From Blasia pusilla (taxonomy: Eukaryota; Marchantiophyta; Marchantiopsida; Blasiales): a DNA stretch of 64,000 nucleotides. The notes under the pieces are model-generated. The model saw nothing but the letters and a program-made list of their open reading frames with translations, ran no database searches and was not told the DNA's origin. This document shows, piece after piece, positions 26,501 through 37,561 of the stretch. Positions within the stretch are counted from its first letter, which is position 1, and every line of letters starts with the position of its first letter. The translations under genes were made by a program, and so were the position numbers. The DNA is taken from the NCBI GenBank assembly GCA_050084515.1, contig CM114275.1, positions 8,308,001 to 8,372,000 on the forward strand, read 5' to 3'.

Positions 26501-29134
26501 CCTTTGTACACATACTTATAAAAGTACTTTACTGCCAAGATGCTATTTGTTATCTCCAGATTGATATGACAATCAAATAAAGTACATAACATTGGATTTT
26601 ATGGAACCACCCAACGATTATCAAAGTCATGATGTGACTTATTTATCAATCTGCCATTATCACACCTGCACAAAACACATATAGAAGTATGTTAATAGTT
26701 GGGGAAAAAAGATAGCACACTAATAGAAGAACATCAAATGACGAAATAAACAACAAAACCAATGAATTACCTCTTATAAATAGGATATCCATCCTCATTC
26801 TCTATTGTCATTGATGCAAAGGGCATTCGGTATCCTTTGGAACATTTTTTGTCGTTTTATCCGTGCAAGGTGTAGTTGGATGTGCTACTCCACACGGACC
26901 ATGAATCATACAATTTCTTACAGTAGAATGTAGCCTAGGATGAGTCATGGGATTCGGAATCTCAGTAGATATAATATCGTCATAATCAGAGGTTGTCCTT
27001 GGCTTATCCTCAGAAGCAAAAATAATTAGGATATGCACATGTGGTAGCCCTCTCTTTTGGAACTCGACCACATGAATGCATCCTACCACTCGACCCAAAA
27101 TATGTTTATCCAATATAAGTCTCAACAACTCCTACTTCTTTTGTTGGAAAACACGTACAACCAGGTCAGGACGATCAGACGTTGATTGACCATGCAGCAG
27201 AGCAGAGGTAATCTCTAGCCATTTAGGATTGCAAGTCATTGTCAAAAAGTAGTCAGGCTTCCAAAAATGTCTCACAATGGCCATAGCATCATGGTACAAT
27301 TGATGCATGTGACGGGGTCCTCCTATGAAAGACGAAGGTAAGATAATACGTCTCCCTATGCCTTGACCGTTCACATCATGCCGAGTCATGGCATCTCTGA
27401 CACCTTGGTATAAATCAGCTCTCAACTCTTTTTGATGTAATCGTATCCAAGTTAGCCGTTGCATTTCGATAGTCGCATACATATCCTCCATATGTTCTTG
27501 AGTAAGACGACCAAACCTCAACAACCGATTATTATCCATAGCGTTAGCTCGCATTTGAAGTCTGAATGAAGCAAATTGTAAAGGTGTAATCATCTTTGAA
27601 CTCGCCTCATGAGTGGTAACCTCACCTTGAATTTCTCCTTGTACAATATCATCTCTATCTTCGTCCATCATAGCATCCCCTCTTAACGGCAGATCATCTC
27701 TATGATCATGTTGTCCTTGCAAAGGTATCCTAGGATGCCAACCTCCTTCACCATAAACAAAAGGCAAAACAAAGTGCAATGGGATATATGCTTCATTCAA
27801 GTCCGATGCATTTACTAATCCCTCCTCCATGTAAGCAAACAATAATATCACGTCCTTCTCTCTGGCTCACTCCAATCTCCAGGCAAGATAGTGCAACTGT
27901 GAAGAAGCAACAGCAAGGTGTATCGTTTTGCATCGAGACCTCGCTTACTACCCTTAAGAACAATATGAAAGTCAGAATTACATGGATCAATAGCCACATT
28001 TCGAAATAAAGCCAAATATGGATTATGGGCATGTAACATATCTTGTAATCCCCTTAAGATCTCTGGCCTCAATTGATCCCGATAATCTCCACTCATAATC
28101 CTTCTTCTATGTTCCATCTGATGGTCATCATCATGAATATGAATTTGCGCAAATTATGGAGGAGCACCACTTTCAGCATGAAGAGATCCAATAGAATGAT
28201 ATACACCACCTTGAATCCTGAAGTTTCCTGTACCGCCTTGTTGCTCGGTCACATATGCCCCAGTAGATGCCAATTGAAGAGCACTATTATAGGCACGTGC
28301 ATTACGCAAAAAATGAAGACTATTTGCACTCATACCAGAAAGTAATTCTGCTAGTATAGAAGGTGAAGCTGTCAAATATGGTAATTGAATCTTACCATGC
28401 CCACAACACATACTAAAAGGCGAGCTTATAAACCTAGTATACTTCACTCTCTCACACTTCCAATGTAGAGCATTGCAAGTCGGACAAACAACATTCATAA
28501 GTCCAACACTAAAACGGCGAGTCATACTATCAATACGATCTCCCAACTTAAGAATTCGAATGTGATTCTCTTCAAAGTTAGGAATACGTGCAATATTGAG
28601 CAACTTTTTCAAGTTCACAACCCTTCTAGATCCCACATTTGGAATTGAGGCATGTACATTATCTTCATTTTCTTCCATGTGGCCTTCAGGATTGGCTGCA
28701 TTGGCATGGCTCCTTATCAACGGATCACAAACATGTGCAATTTCATGTACTTCATCTAAATGTGATCCCAAATTTGGAATCAAGGCAGATACATTGTCTT
28801 CATTCACTTCCATGTGGCCTTCACGATTAGGTCCATTGGCATCATTCCTTATCAACGAATCGCCAACATGTGCAATCTCATGTACTTCATCCAAATGAGC
28901 ATGTCTTCTTCTTTGGCCCTCAGCTCGAGCAACTTGAAGCATGTGAGATAATCGTAGAGCATTGGTAGGAACTGGAAGACTGCAAGTAGTGGTTAAGAAA
29001 TTAATATATATGATTATAATAAGAATAAATATACATACAAACATATCTCTATTAAATTTGAGTATATAGTTTATAAATATACATTGGAGATGGAAAGACC
29101 ACAATCCCAGAGTTTGGAATAGCTTCAACTTCAT
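23515..29134 (-). pseudogene. Helitron Rep/helicase (RepHel), inactivated
   Basis: From high to low coordinates, several blocks match plant RepHel proteins. First is a Cys-rich block ('CPTCNALHWKCE', 'CCGHGKIQLP', about 28.4-28.5 kb). Next is the HUH Rep motif 'GLPHVHILIIF' (about 27.05 kb). The Tyr motif 'KYFYKYVYKG' (about 26.52 kb) follows. Then come a helicase P-loop 'GPGGTGKT' (about 25.04 kb), the block 'LIVWDEAPM' (about 24.69 kb) and the C-terminal 'INKSQGQTLDRVGIYL' with 'VALSR' ending near 23,515. True introns interrupt it; for example, exon end 24,865 (CAA|GTAAGT) joins 24,736. It is broken: in-frame stops lie at 28,154-28,156, 27,132-27,134 and 26,599-26,601, and frameshifts near 27.87, 27.80 and 24.53 kb. 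The protein would have driven rolling-circle transposition of this family. This copy cannot. Confidence 0.88.
28600..28900 (-). repeat. In-frame 45-residue direct repeat in the Helitron protein
   Basis: Two copies of a 135-base unit lie in one reading frame. Each unit reads 'HLDEVHEIAHV', then 'D.LIR..AN', then 'EGHME.NEDNV' and 'IPN.GS'. The DNA anchor 'tgtgcaat.tcatgtacttcat' occurs at 28,734 and 28,869. The unit is acidic and sits just after a 'RAEGQRRRHAHL' module, before the Cys-rich block. Confidence 0.8.
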
Positions 29135-30070
29135 GATGTACCATAATTGGCCTGCAAAAAAATTTGTTATTAGAAATCATTCATAAAAATTTAAAACCAA
29201 GTAGGAAGCATCAATAATAAAAATATGTAAAGCGTACCTTGTATTAGCTTGAGTATGAAAGTGATTAGTAGTCATAGCCTCAACTTCCTCTCTAGGAAGA
29301 AGATTCACATACAATTGATAAACATTCGCTTGGGCCAAATTATGGTGCCTTCTTCTCTGACCTTGTGCTCGTGCAACTTGAAGCATAGCATGTAATCCCC
29401 GAGGGTTGGACGGAAGTGGAAGACTGAGAAAAAAAATATTAATAAAAATCAAGTCAAAAAAATTAAAAAATTAAATTAAAAAAACCAATAAAAAGAAAGA
29501 AATTAATGAGTGGATGAAACGTACATTGGAGACGATGTAGAGTCTAGTAAAGCATGAAGATTTCCATTGGAAGGTGTTGCTACCAACCTGAACAAACAAT
29601 AAAAAAAGTCATAATACGAAAAAAAATTATAACTATTATTATAATAAAAGTAGAAATGTTATACATAAATAAATACCTTCTAGTATTTGCGCCTGGTGAG
29701 CCATCGATGATGGGTGGTTGTAATTCTTCCATCAATGGAACATTCACAACAGCTTCAATAGATCTCAATTCAACTAATTTAGCATGTCTTCGCTTTTGTC
29801 CTTGAGCTCTCACAATTTGATGTATATCACGTAATCGTTTCGGGTTCGATGGATTTGGAAGTCTACATCGCATGAAAGATATTAAAGTCACACAACAAAT
29901 CTAGAGTGTGCACATATGGTTACGATATCATTCTATAATCATAATGCTTAGTATCCTTACATTGGAGATGACAAAGTCGTTGAATGAGTTACAAATCGCA
30001 TATCATGAAGCGCCCTTCTGTTTCTTTGAGAAGCAACCCTTCTAACCTTCTTATATGCAAGCTTCTCTGT
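28880..30070 (-). repeat. Reiterated exon modules encoding 'RAQGQRRR'-like peptides
   Basis: A similar peptide module is encoded at least three times, each in a separate open block bounded by AT-rich, intron-like DNA. The copies are 'QVARAEGQRRRH' (about 28.9 kb), 'QVARAQGQRRRH' (about 29.35 kb) and 'IVRAQGQKRRH' (about 29.8 kb). A weaker fourth copy is 'RVASQRNRRALHDMRF' (about 30.02 kb). The two main spacings are about 440 bases. Each module starts 'P.NP..L' and ends in an acidic or polar tail. The arrangement looks like tandem exon duplication in the N-terminal part of the RepHel gene. The function of the module is unknown; it is Arg-rich and could bind nucleic acid. Confidence 0.65.
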
Positions 30071-30396
30071 TTTCTCCGAAATCCGTATAGAAGATGGAGC
30101 ACTACATGAAATGTGGTGATCATGCTCCACATTAGGTAAAGAGACTACATTGGTGATGTCTGCGAATGGATTTTTCATTTCGCCTCGATTGTTCCTCTTG
30201 AGATTCATGCATCTTGTGACAATATCAACCATCCGACTAAAATATGTATTTTCAATATATAAAAAAATAATAGAAAAAAGAGAAAAAATTGTAAAAAAAA
30301 CTTATACTCAAGATTTGGTCTGTGAATATTATAATCTATATTAAAAAATAAATTTACACATAATTGAAGTTTTTATAAAAATCTGAAATAGGAAAA

Positions 30397-30972
30397 TCAT
30401 TCTAATGGGCAATGAGACTCGGCCGTACTCATCTCACTTGAGTCCTCAGAGCAAATTGAATGACAATCACTAATTTCCCATGACCCCGATCCGTAACAAT
30501 CACGTACAAATGAATGGCTAGATGCTATAGGGTCTGACGAAGGGATGCAATAATGTGTGGAATCTGTATCTCTTTCTCCCTCTTGACCTCCAACTACTTC
30601 TTGTGAAATAGAATGATGATTCATCATAGGTGTGGTTAAAATCCTAGATGCATTCTCATCATAACTACAACTCTGACCATTTCTCAAAGGGCTTATGCTA
30701 ACATTAGGAGCATTAATCCCATTTTCGCTAATTGGAAATGGTACATAGCTAGGACTTAAAGCCTTATCCATATTTTCAAAAATCGGCGATGGAACATAGC
30801 CAGGACTTGAAGCATTATTCCTATTTTCAACGATCAACGAGGGGACATACTCCGGACTTGCTATTTGTATCACCTTTATGACGTCAACATCTATAGGTGT
30901 ATAATCCCTTTCTTGTTCATCAAGAGGAACGTAGAACTCACCATCACTATAGCGTAATTCGTCAACACTCAT
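30397..30972 (-). CDS. Acidic Helitron ORF with SP.YVPS repeats, unrecognised
   Basis: An uninterrupted 191-aa frame starts at ATG 30,972. It contains three near-repeats: 'SPEYVPSLIVEN', 'SPGYVPSPIFEN' and 'SPSYVPFPISEN', about 23-24 residues apart. A Ser/Asp/Glu-rich tail ends in 'EMSTAESHCPLE'. No family was recognised. It lies on the same strand as RepHel and upstream of it, so it may be a 5' exon of RepHel or a separate accessory protein. Confidence 0.4.
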   Translation of the reverse strand: MSVDELRYSDGEFYVPLDEQERDYTPIDVDVIKVIQIASPEYVPSLIVENRNNASSPGYVPSPIFENMDKALSPSYVPFPISENGINAPNVSISPLRNGQSCSYDENASRILTTPMMNHHSISQEVVGGQEGERDTDSTHYCIPSSDPIASSHSFVRDCYGSGSWEISDCHSICSEDSSEMSTAESHCPLE

Positions 30973-31248
30973 TTATAAAGTATCCTGCATTATCCACACA
31001 ATTGTTTTAATAAAAGAAATATTTCAAAATAATAAAAGAAATACTCAATAGAAAAGGATACTAAATCTCCACACCTGAATATTAGAACACAAGCAGAGAA
31101 GACTTACTTTTTTGAGTCACTCCACTCCCAAAGAAATGAAACTTGATCGTTTGCTCAACTCAACAATCTCAAACAGACATATATGAGAACAAAACAAACA
31201 TGGATTTGATGATTAATTGGATATACACAATAGATAGTACTCTCTAGG

Positions 31249-31671
31249 CTACTTATCTCCAATATCTCGACTATCTGGACTTATGTCTAAATCCCCATAA
31301 TCCATACACCTATATTCCAGGTCGAACTCATCACCAACATACCATCCCTCGGAATCATAGAGGGAAGTGGAGGAATATTCTTCATCGTTAAGTTCTTCAA
31401 GACCAATATCTACAGAGTATCTCTCATTATTATTGAGAGTAATCACAATTTCCTCGCCTATTGAGACTTCTCTAACCTCCTGAGTCTCATTGAAACCATT
31501 TGAAATAGGAGTAAAAAATTTAAGGTCCACATCAAACAATTTTCGTTTTCGTTCAGAGCGAGATAATGAAAATCTATGTTCATCTCTCTCTACCAAATAT
31601 TCAGAACTCCTATTTATTACAATTTCTTCCACAATTATCGGCCTCTTGCATCTCGGTGAGAGAGTTGACAT
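31249..31671 (-). CDS. Acidic Helitron ORF, unrecognised
   Basis: An open frame of 140 aa begins at ATG 31,671 with a short basic segment ('SPRCKRPIIVEE', 'RSERKRKLFDVD'). It becomes strongly acidic ('LEELNDEEYSS', 'DYGDLDISPD'). No domain was recognised. Like the ORF at 30,397-30,972 it sits between the Helitron 5' end and RepHel on the same strand. It may be a first exon or an independent accessory gene. Confidence 0.35.
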   Translation of the reverse strand: MSTLSPRCKRPIIVEEIVINRSSEYLVERDEHRFSLSRSERKRKLFDVDLKFFTPISNGFNETQEVREVSIGEEIVITLNNNERYSVDIGLEELNDEEYSSTSLYDSEGWYVGDEFDLEYRCMDYGDLDISPDSRDIGDK

Positions 31672-32654
31672 GGCGTAAGCTAGTTAGCCTCACTCCGCAT
31701 ATACAATATTATTCACTGCAAATTTAAAAAGAGCATATTAAATTTTCAATATAATTAGATAATTCAAGTAAAAAAAGAGAGGGACCACCAAGAGCAGATT
31801 AAATTATCAATATAAATTAGATATTTCAAGTAAGAAAAACGTAACTATAATTTCATAAAGCTCACCTAAAAAAAAAAGGTTATGATATTTGTAAGAGAAC
31901 AAGATCTGGGCACGGAAAAAACTATTTTCATAAATAAGATCCGGAAGCCCCCTGTTCCCAAACATCTAGGAGGCCTACGTCAGTAGGGCCGGGTCGTTGG
32001 CTTCGGATCAAGTGGGCGGGGATCGAAACCCGCTGCTGACGCAATTGTCTTTTCCTCTTGACTTGGCTCATTGCTCTTTGTGGGAGCGGCTCTCCTAGTC
32101 GGTAGCTAAAACATCACCTACATTTGATTCAAACAGAGACCGGTTCACATGTACAACAAGAATAGCAGCGAAGCGGAGGGGTCCAGGACGGACCGGGGAC
32201 CATTTTGAACTATGCGGGGGTGACAGTGCTGTTCCCGGTAGCTGTTTGTACAGTGCGAGGGAGAGTGTGGTAGTCTGGACACACGAGGGTCTGGAGGTCT
32301 TGTGGAGTGACCAGAGAGAGGAAGGAGGACGACAAGGACGACGACGGAGGAGGCGAAAGCAACTCAGTCTCTCTCAGCTCTTTCAACAATAAAAGCTAAC
32401 CGTTCTCTTTTCTAAGGTTGCAGTGGAAGTCCTGAACAAACTATGAGTCTATGATAGGAGAGACTATTTATGCACCATGAGTCTTCTTCCTTGTCGGACA
32501 ATTGGACTACCGGGTTTCGCGCAGGATGAACTGCGACAAGGATGAGAAGGAAATCTGCTCTTGGTGGTCCCTCTCTCTCAGCCCTGTAGACACTGGCAGT
32601 TCAGAAGTTCATGTAGGACGGGGTATATGAAACTCCCAAGTATCCACGTCTCGT

Positions 32655-33250
32655 TACCCGCTTGCCATTCTCTCTCTCCAGCATCAATCCCTTCTTCACC
32701 CTGGAACTGTACAGTCAAACGTCCTTTCAATTCTTCTGGAGTGCGCATTCACACTTGATTATAGGAATCTTCCAGCACATAAGCTCTACACACACAAATG
32801 CGAAGGGGATCATAGTGTTGTTGCTCATGCTACTGTCTAATTCTTGATCGGAAATATGCTCGCTTGTTGTCGAAATCAATCAGACGAGGGGTTTCCAGCA
32901 TTAGAGATAAAGATTTTTCTAGAAGACCAGGGTTCTGGCGAACAAAGGCATTCAAAAGCCTCCGATGCCTGTCTGCAAAACGAATGAATGTCATCCTTTT
33001 CTTATCAGGCTTCCTCTAGGGCGTCGGTGGAGACCTTGGGGTAGTGACAATACCCACATCCAATGCAGAAGAACTGGCAACTTCCTTGATCTCACGAGTT
33101 GTTGCACTGCTGGGTTCAGCTTGACCGAAAATCGTGGGCCCGAACCGCAATTTCTCACACAACACGAAGAATGCTTCCACAAAAGGCAGTAACTTCTGTG
33201 TCCCTGGTGGAAGAGGTGGAGGCACACTAGCGAGATGTCCGGATGTTGTT
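32655..33250 (-). pseudogene. Captured fragment of a UPL1/UPL2-like HECT E3 ubiquitin ligase gene
   Basis: Minus-strand translation gives an ordered match to the region before and into the HECT domain of plant UPL1/UPL2. The blocks are 'PPPLPPGTQKLLPFVEAFF' with 'VLCEKL' (about 33.2 kb), 'FIRFADRHRRLLNAFVRQNP' with 'GLLEKSLSLML', and 'LIDFDNKRAYFRSRI'. These are followed by 'RAYVLEDSYNQ' and 'LKGRLTVQFQGEEGIDAG', and homology fades after 'EREW'. There are in-frame stops near 33.02, 32.85 and 32.75 kb. UPL proteins are very large (over 3,000 aa), so under 6 percent of the gene is present. The active-site Cys region is absent. The fragment lies on the same strand as RepHel, inside the Helitron near its 5' end, as expected for Helitron gene capture. 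Confidence 0.82.
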
Positions 33251-33461
33251 GATTCAGCGACTGTCCGGCGGGGCTTCACCACGATTAGTAAGATGCCGCG
33301 TAATAGTTGCGCTGAGGGATTGGGCCACACGCGCGCTGTTGAGAGAGCAACCATCGAAGTCGGGTGATGGTGGTCCCTCTCTCTCAGCAATTCAGAAGCA
33401 TGAGCTCTCGAGACTCACCACAAGTCAATTGACGAACGGGTTTCGCTGACTATGAATGCCC

Positions 33462-33463
<2 letters not shown>

Positions 33464-33500
<37 letters not shown>
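33464..33500. repeat. (GA) microsatellite
   Basis: A perfect GA run of about 37 bases near the 5' part of the large Helitron, a few hundred bases from the captured HECT fragment. It may have been carried in from the donor gene's untranslated region. Confidence 0.95.
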
Positions 33501-33502
<2 letters not shown>

Positions 33503-34181
33503 TACCATATTAGATGAGCGACGTTGGACTGCGTAATGTACCGGGATAATGAATGAATGAATTCGCGTATGTGTCAAGAGAAGTTAGAGAGAAGGCCGTT
33601 GAACTCATGAGGCGACCGCCATACGTACCTCGTCTGAAAGAACGGAAGAAGTGGCACCAGTTCCTGTCTGTCAGTGACCATCAGTCGAGCCACCTTACAA
33701 ATTCTTCCGAGGCTGTCTCTATTATGCTTTCGTTGCAGTTCCTCCTCTCTCAAAATGGTAGATCCCCCTATTCTGCCTCCACTTCCTTCTGCCTCCACTT
33801 CCTTCTCCAAAGTAACTCAAGCCAAGCATTTTTTTGCACTTAAGCAGCTCAGATGCTCGTAAGTGTCCGTTTCTAGAGATAATAGCATTAAGAGGTGTCA
33901 TTGTATGGAGCACACATAACTCTTTGAATATTGTTTTGACGTTTGTCCCAACGCAAATGGCTACTTTAGCTCCTTACTTTTATTACCTAAATCAAATCTG
34001 AATTTAAGACATTCAAATATGTGGCTGCAGGGAGTTACGCTTGTCCTCAAATATTTTTGGTTGTTTTGTCTCTAAGAAGGAAGTTGAGACATCTATTTGG
34101 GGAGGAGCTTCTTTTCTTTAAGGAAAAAAAACTACCATATTAAGTAAAGCCCCCCCCCTCCTCCTCACATTATAGCATAGA

Positions 34182-36339
34182 TATTCTTGTACCACCATGT
34201 GTATTTGAAAAAATATTATACAACAGATTAAAGTTTAGGTGTCTATCCTTTTTTATATGTTAAATGCATTTAAGTCTATCTTTGCAAAGCGCACGTGTAT
34301 GCATGTAGTGGTGTACATATTCATGTTAAGGGAAAAATAAATCTACTAGGATGTAAGATTTTGCAGGGTCCTCACTTTGGTTCAATCACATGTGTTTGAT
34401 TGATACTTTGCTTTGTGACATAAATTTCAAAAGCTTAGTGGTCGATTAAATATATTACATATTAAAAATAAAATATTAGATTTGAGGAAAATGTGACTCT
34501 GAAAACTTTTGAATTGAGAGGAGTTAGGAAATGGAAATTCTAATAAATATTACTTGACAAGATACTTATAGTTAATTTATTCCATTACCTATAATATCTT
34601 TATCCTAATGAGCTAAAGTCATTTCAACAACAAAAAGCTCCTTGGTCCCTATCTTCCTTTGTTCTCTTACATCTATCCCATCTAACTAGCTTAGAGTGAA
34701 CACGTGTACCAATGTCACATGGAGTGGCTTGTGCATTGCAGGGGCATATTAATAGTCTTTATAATTCTTGAGGTTACTTGGGAGGGTCCATTAATCTCTT
34801 GGACTTTTACGGTAATAATGGGTAATTTAAATTACCAATCCTTTCTAAATCATCTCCTTAAAAACTAACTTTACCAAAAGTAGAAAACATGTTGCTAGCA
34901 ACTCAAGATGCATGACTATGCAAGAGCGAGTGCAAGAGAGCCTCTAACAATAACATCTCCTTTAACTTGAGATTTCCCGTAAGCCCATCAAGTTGGTCAC
35001 GCAACAAGAAATGGGAACCCATTATGTGAAATATATGAATGTAACAGTCAAAGATAATCCATTCCTCAAATGGAGAATACATGCAAACTTGATAAAGAAA
35101 GTGTCAAACCTCTTGCCCATTATCCCATCCATCTCAATAGTCAATAGGACAAAGTGATGTCCCACATGAAGACGACTATAATTTGAGTTTTCTTCCTAGT
35201 CAATGCAATCGTATTTTACCCATTATATTAGATAAATATTCTTCATAGTGGCAAAAGAATATTATTTCAATTTTTAGTGAAATATATTGTGGAAAAAATA
35301 TATATGATTGCTTAATTTTCTCAAAATTTATCAGAGATTATTCTTAAAACTATTCTACACATCTTTCATATTAGATAAATAGAAATTACACTCATTCATA
35401 CTTTTAAATATTTTTAATTTTTGAAAAATTAAAAACTCCGTTGAAACTTCTTGTAAAAATGCGACGTCACATATCAAAATTTTAAATTTTGACGCCTTAC
35501 ACATCTGTGAAAATTAACACAAAAGCACGAAAACACTAATCGGAGAACCTCCTAATCGTATATTTATATTAAAATTCATAACATCTTTCCTAATACGTAT
35601 AGTGGATTTGAAACATACGTCTTTGCTACCCTCTTGCGCGGCTGATACACTGCACCGTCATCTACACTCCTCATCTTGTTAGAAAGAAAGAAAGAATCAA
35701 TTCTCCGCCATTGATCTCCGAGAAGCTCCACAAAAGCTGCAAGGCATACTCTTACTTAGGCACTAGGTACAAGTTAAGTGGAGTTATGCGGGGGCGGTTT
35801 TCCCAACTAACTAAAAATAGAGACGGGCTTCATCGATCCAAAGTTTTCCGTGCTCCTCTCCCTATTTTTATGGAATATTGACGATAATTAGAACATCTTT
35901 AGTTGCTAGCAACAAAGTTTTTTTCGTTTCTATTTATTCCAGGGGACGGGAATAAATAAAGAGGAATTTTCTTTTTCGTTTCTATTTTCAAAAATTGGGG
36001 ACCTAATTCAATAAAAGACGTATCCATCTCATGACAAAAATTGGGGGTACGAGGTGCCAATCCCTCCCATCGCATACCATGGAGTTCAATTTCGGAGCAT
36101 GGCCTTTCTTTCAACAAGGCGAGGAAAATTCATTTCAATTCATTCATATCATGTCTTATATCGTGAACGGATGATCCAATGAGGACCAGTGTCAATGCTA
36201 GTAGGATGAGGATGACCTAATGAGGTGGAGAGTGCCTCAATGTGTAAGTTTCCTCATGCATTCTGCTCATTTGTAGCTATTTCTAGGAACTTTGCATTTC
36301 GAGTAATTTCATTTAGTTGTTTTTTTTTTGGAAAGTGCA
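34182..36339. other. AT-rich intergenic DNA
   Basis: No gene or complete mobile element is recognised between the Helitron 5' end and the direct-repeat pair. Open frames are short and unconserved. The sequence is strongly AT-rich and probably made of decayed repeats. Confidence 0.4.
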
Positions 36340-37378
36340 TCGTGGGTTAGAATTGAGAGGGTGACATGTGTGCACATATCATCAGGGAGAGAGGATATAC
36401 CTAAAGAGAGAGAGGTGGAACTTAGAAAACCTATTCTCTCTTTATTGATGTTCTTCCGTGACATGGCGGAACTGTAATGCTCATTTCCTTATGAATAACC
36501 CAAATCTCTCATTATGAGGTTGAGTTTTGTTTGAGAGGGAAGAGATACACATTAATATTCACATCCACATGAAAATTTCCATCGATCTTCCATAACACAT
36601 AGGTAGATTTATGTACACCAAAAAAATCACATATATATACCAAGGTGTCACATCATAGTTGGCCTAGAATTAGATTTCTACCATGTTGACAATATAAGGA
36701 GTCAGTGGGTTGTTTACGCATAACCTCGTTTTGAGTGGTTGGATAATATATATATATATGTGGAGTTAGAGGGATCTAACCACTAACTAGTAAGGGAATT
36801 CATGATCTTTTTGGTACATGATCAATTGGCTATATACCTAAATTCCATGATTGAGTATGATGTCTATCTTATGATTGTATAGATATTGATTATAGCAATA
36901 TATGTTTTGTAGTGATTTGTATGCCCACAAAAATCATGACATCTTTTACAATGGAGAAGAGATTTCTACTTGCGGTATATTTAGAGAGGATGGACCAATA
37001 CCCATAAAACAAGGAAGACATATTTGGGGGGATGATAACATGAGTCTACACGTTAACCTTTCTTTTGGGGCTCATTTGGAGTTACTTTGAGAAACTTGTT
37101 CTTTCAAGTGAGTTTCCTATATTTGGCTTAAATGACTTTCAAATTTTGGAAAGTCCCCTTTGATCTACTATCATGGGTTAGGGTTTAGAGAATAATATAT
37201 ATGCACATATTACTTGGAAGAGAGTTTAGGGAAGGGAAAGAGGCTATACGAGAGGCTATATCTAAGGAGAGAGAAGCTAGAGAGCTTATTCTCTTTTTAT
37301 TCAATCTCCTTGCATGAGACAAAGGAGCTATGGTGCTCCTTGCCTTGTGAGTGATCCAAACCTCTTACTATAAAAGTG

Positions 37379-37425
<47 letters not shown>

Positions 37426-37560
37426 CAATGCTATAACTTTTTACTTAGAGATCATTTTGGTATATGATGTGGATATGTCTCAATTCCATGATTGAGTATT
37501 GCGTCTAATTCTATGAGTGTATAAATAGTGATAACAATGTGTATATACACAAGATATTTA
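36340..37560 (+). repeat. Diverged direct repeat pair with GA tract
   Basis: Two related segments lie head to tail, about 36,340-36,900 and 37,150-37,555. Shared ordered blocks are 'gggttag', 'gcacatat', 'attctctttttat' (or 'attctctctttat'), 'gaataacccaaatctct' against 'gagtgatccaaacctct', then 'tttttggtac' against 'ttttggtat'. They end with 'aattccatgattgagtat', which is common to both. A GA microsatellite interrupts the second copy. The pair could be long terminal repeats of a small non-autonomous element or a simple segmental duplication. No coding sequence lies between them. Confidence 0.55.
37382..37421. repeat. (GA)20 microsatellite
   Basis: A perfect GA run of about 40 bases inside the second copy of the direct repeat pair. 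The first copy lacks it at the matching point ('gttgagttttgtttgagaggg'), so the run expanded after duplication. Confidence 0.95.
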
Positions 37561-37561
37561 C

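Larger units (their letters stand above)
23279..34181 (-). mobile_element. Large Helitron (about 10.9 kb), decayed but structurally near complete
   Basis: On the minus strand the element would begin with TC at 34,181 (TCTATGCTATAATG, flanked by A) and end at 23,279. The end reads 'GATGCACGGGCATTCTTATTAG' in two parts, with flanking T. The last four bases are TTAG rather than the usual CTRR, so this end has probably mutated. The 5' sequence resembles the 5' ends at 39,830 and 39,917. Between the ends, all on the minus strand, are a Rep/helicase gene, reiterated small exons, two acidic ORFs and a captured HECT-ligase fragment. The pairing of these two ends is inferred from spacing and family likeness. 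A nested element could alter it. Confidence 0.55.

Noticed and set aside
31970-32045. tRNA-like stretch with a B-box-like GGATCGAAACC and partly pairing ends
   Set aside because: The T-arm loop would have eight bases, the D-arm and anticodon arm do not fold, and the first acceptor pair mismatches. It may be a tRNA-derived SINE relic, but not a tRNA gene.
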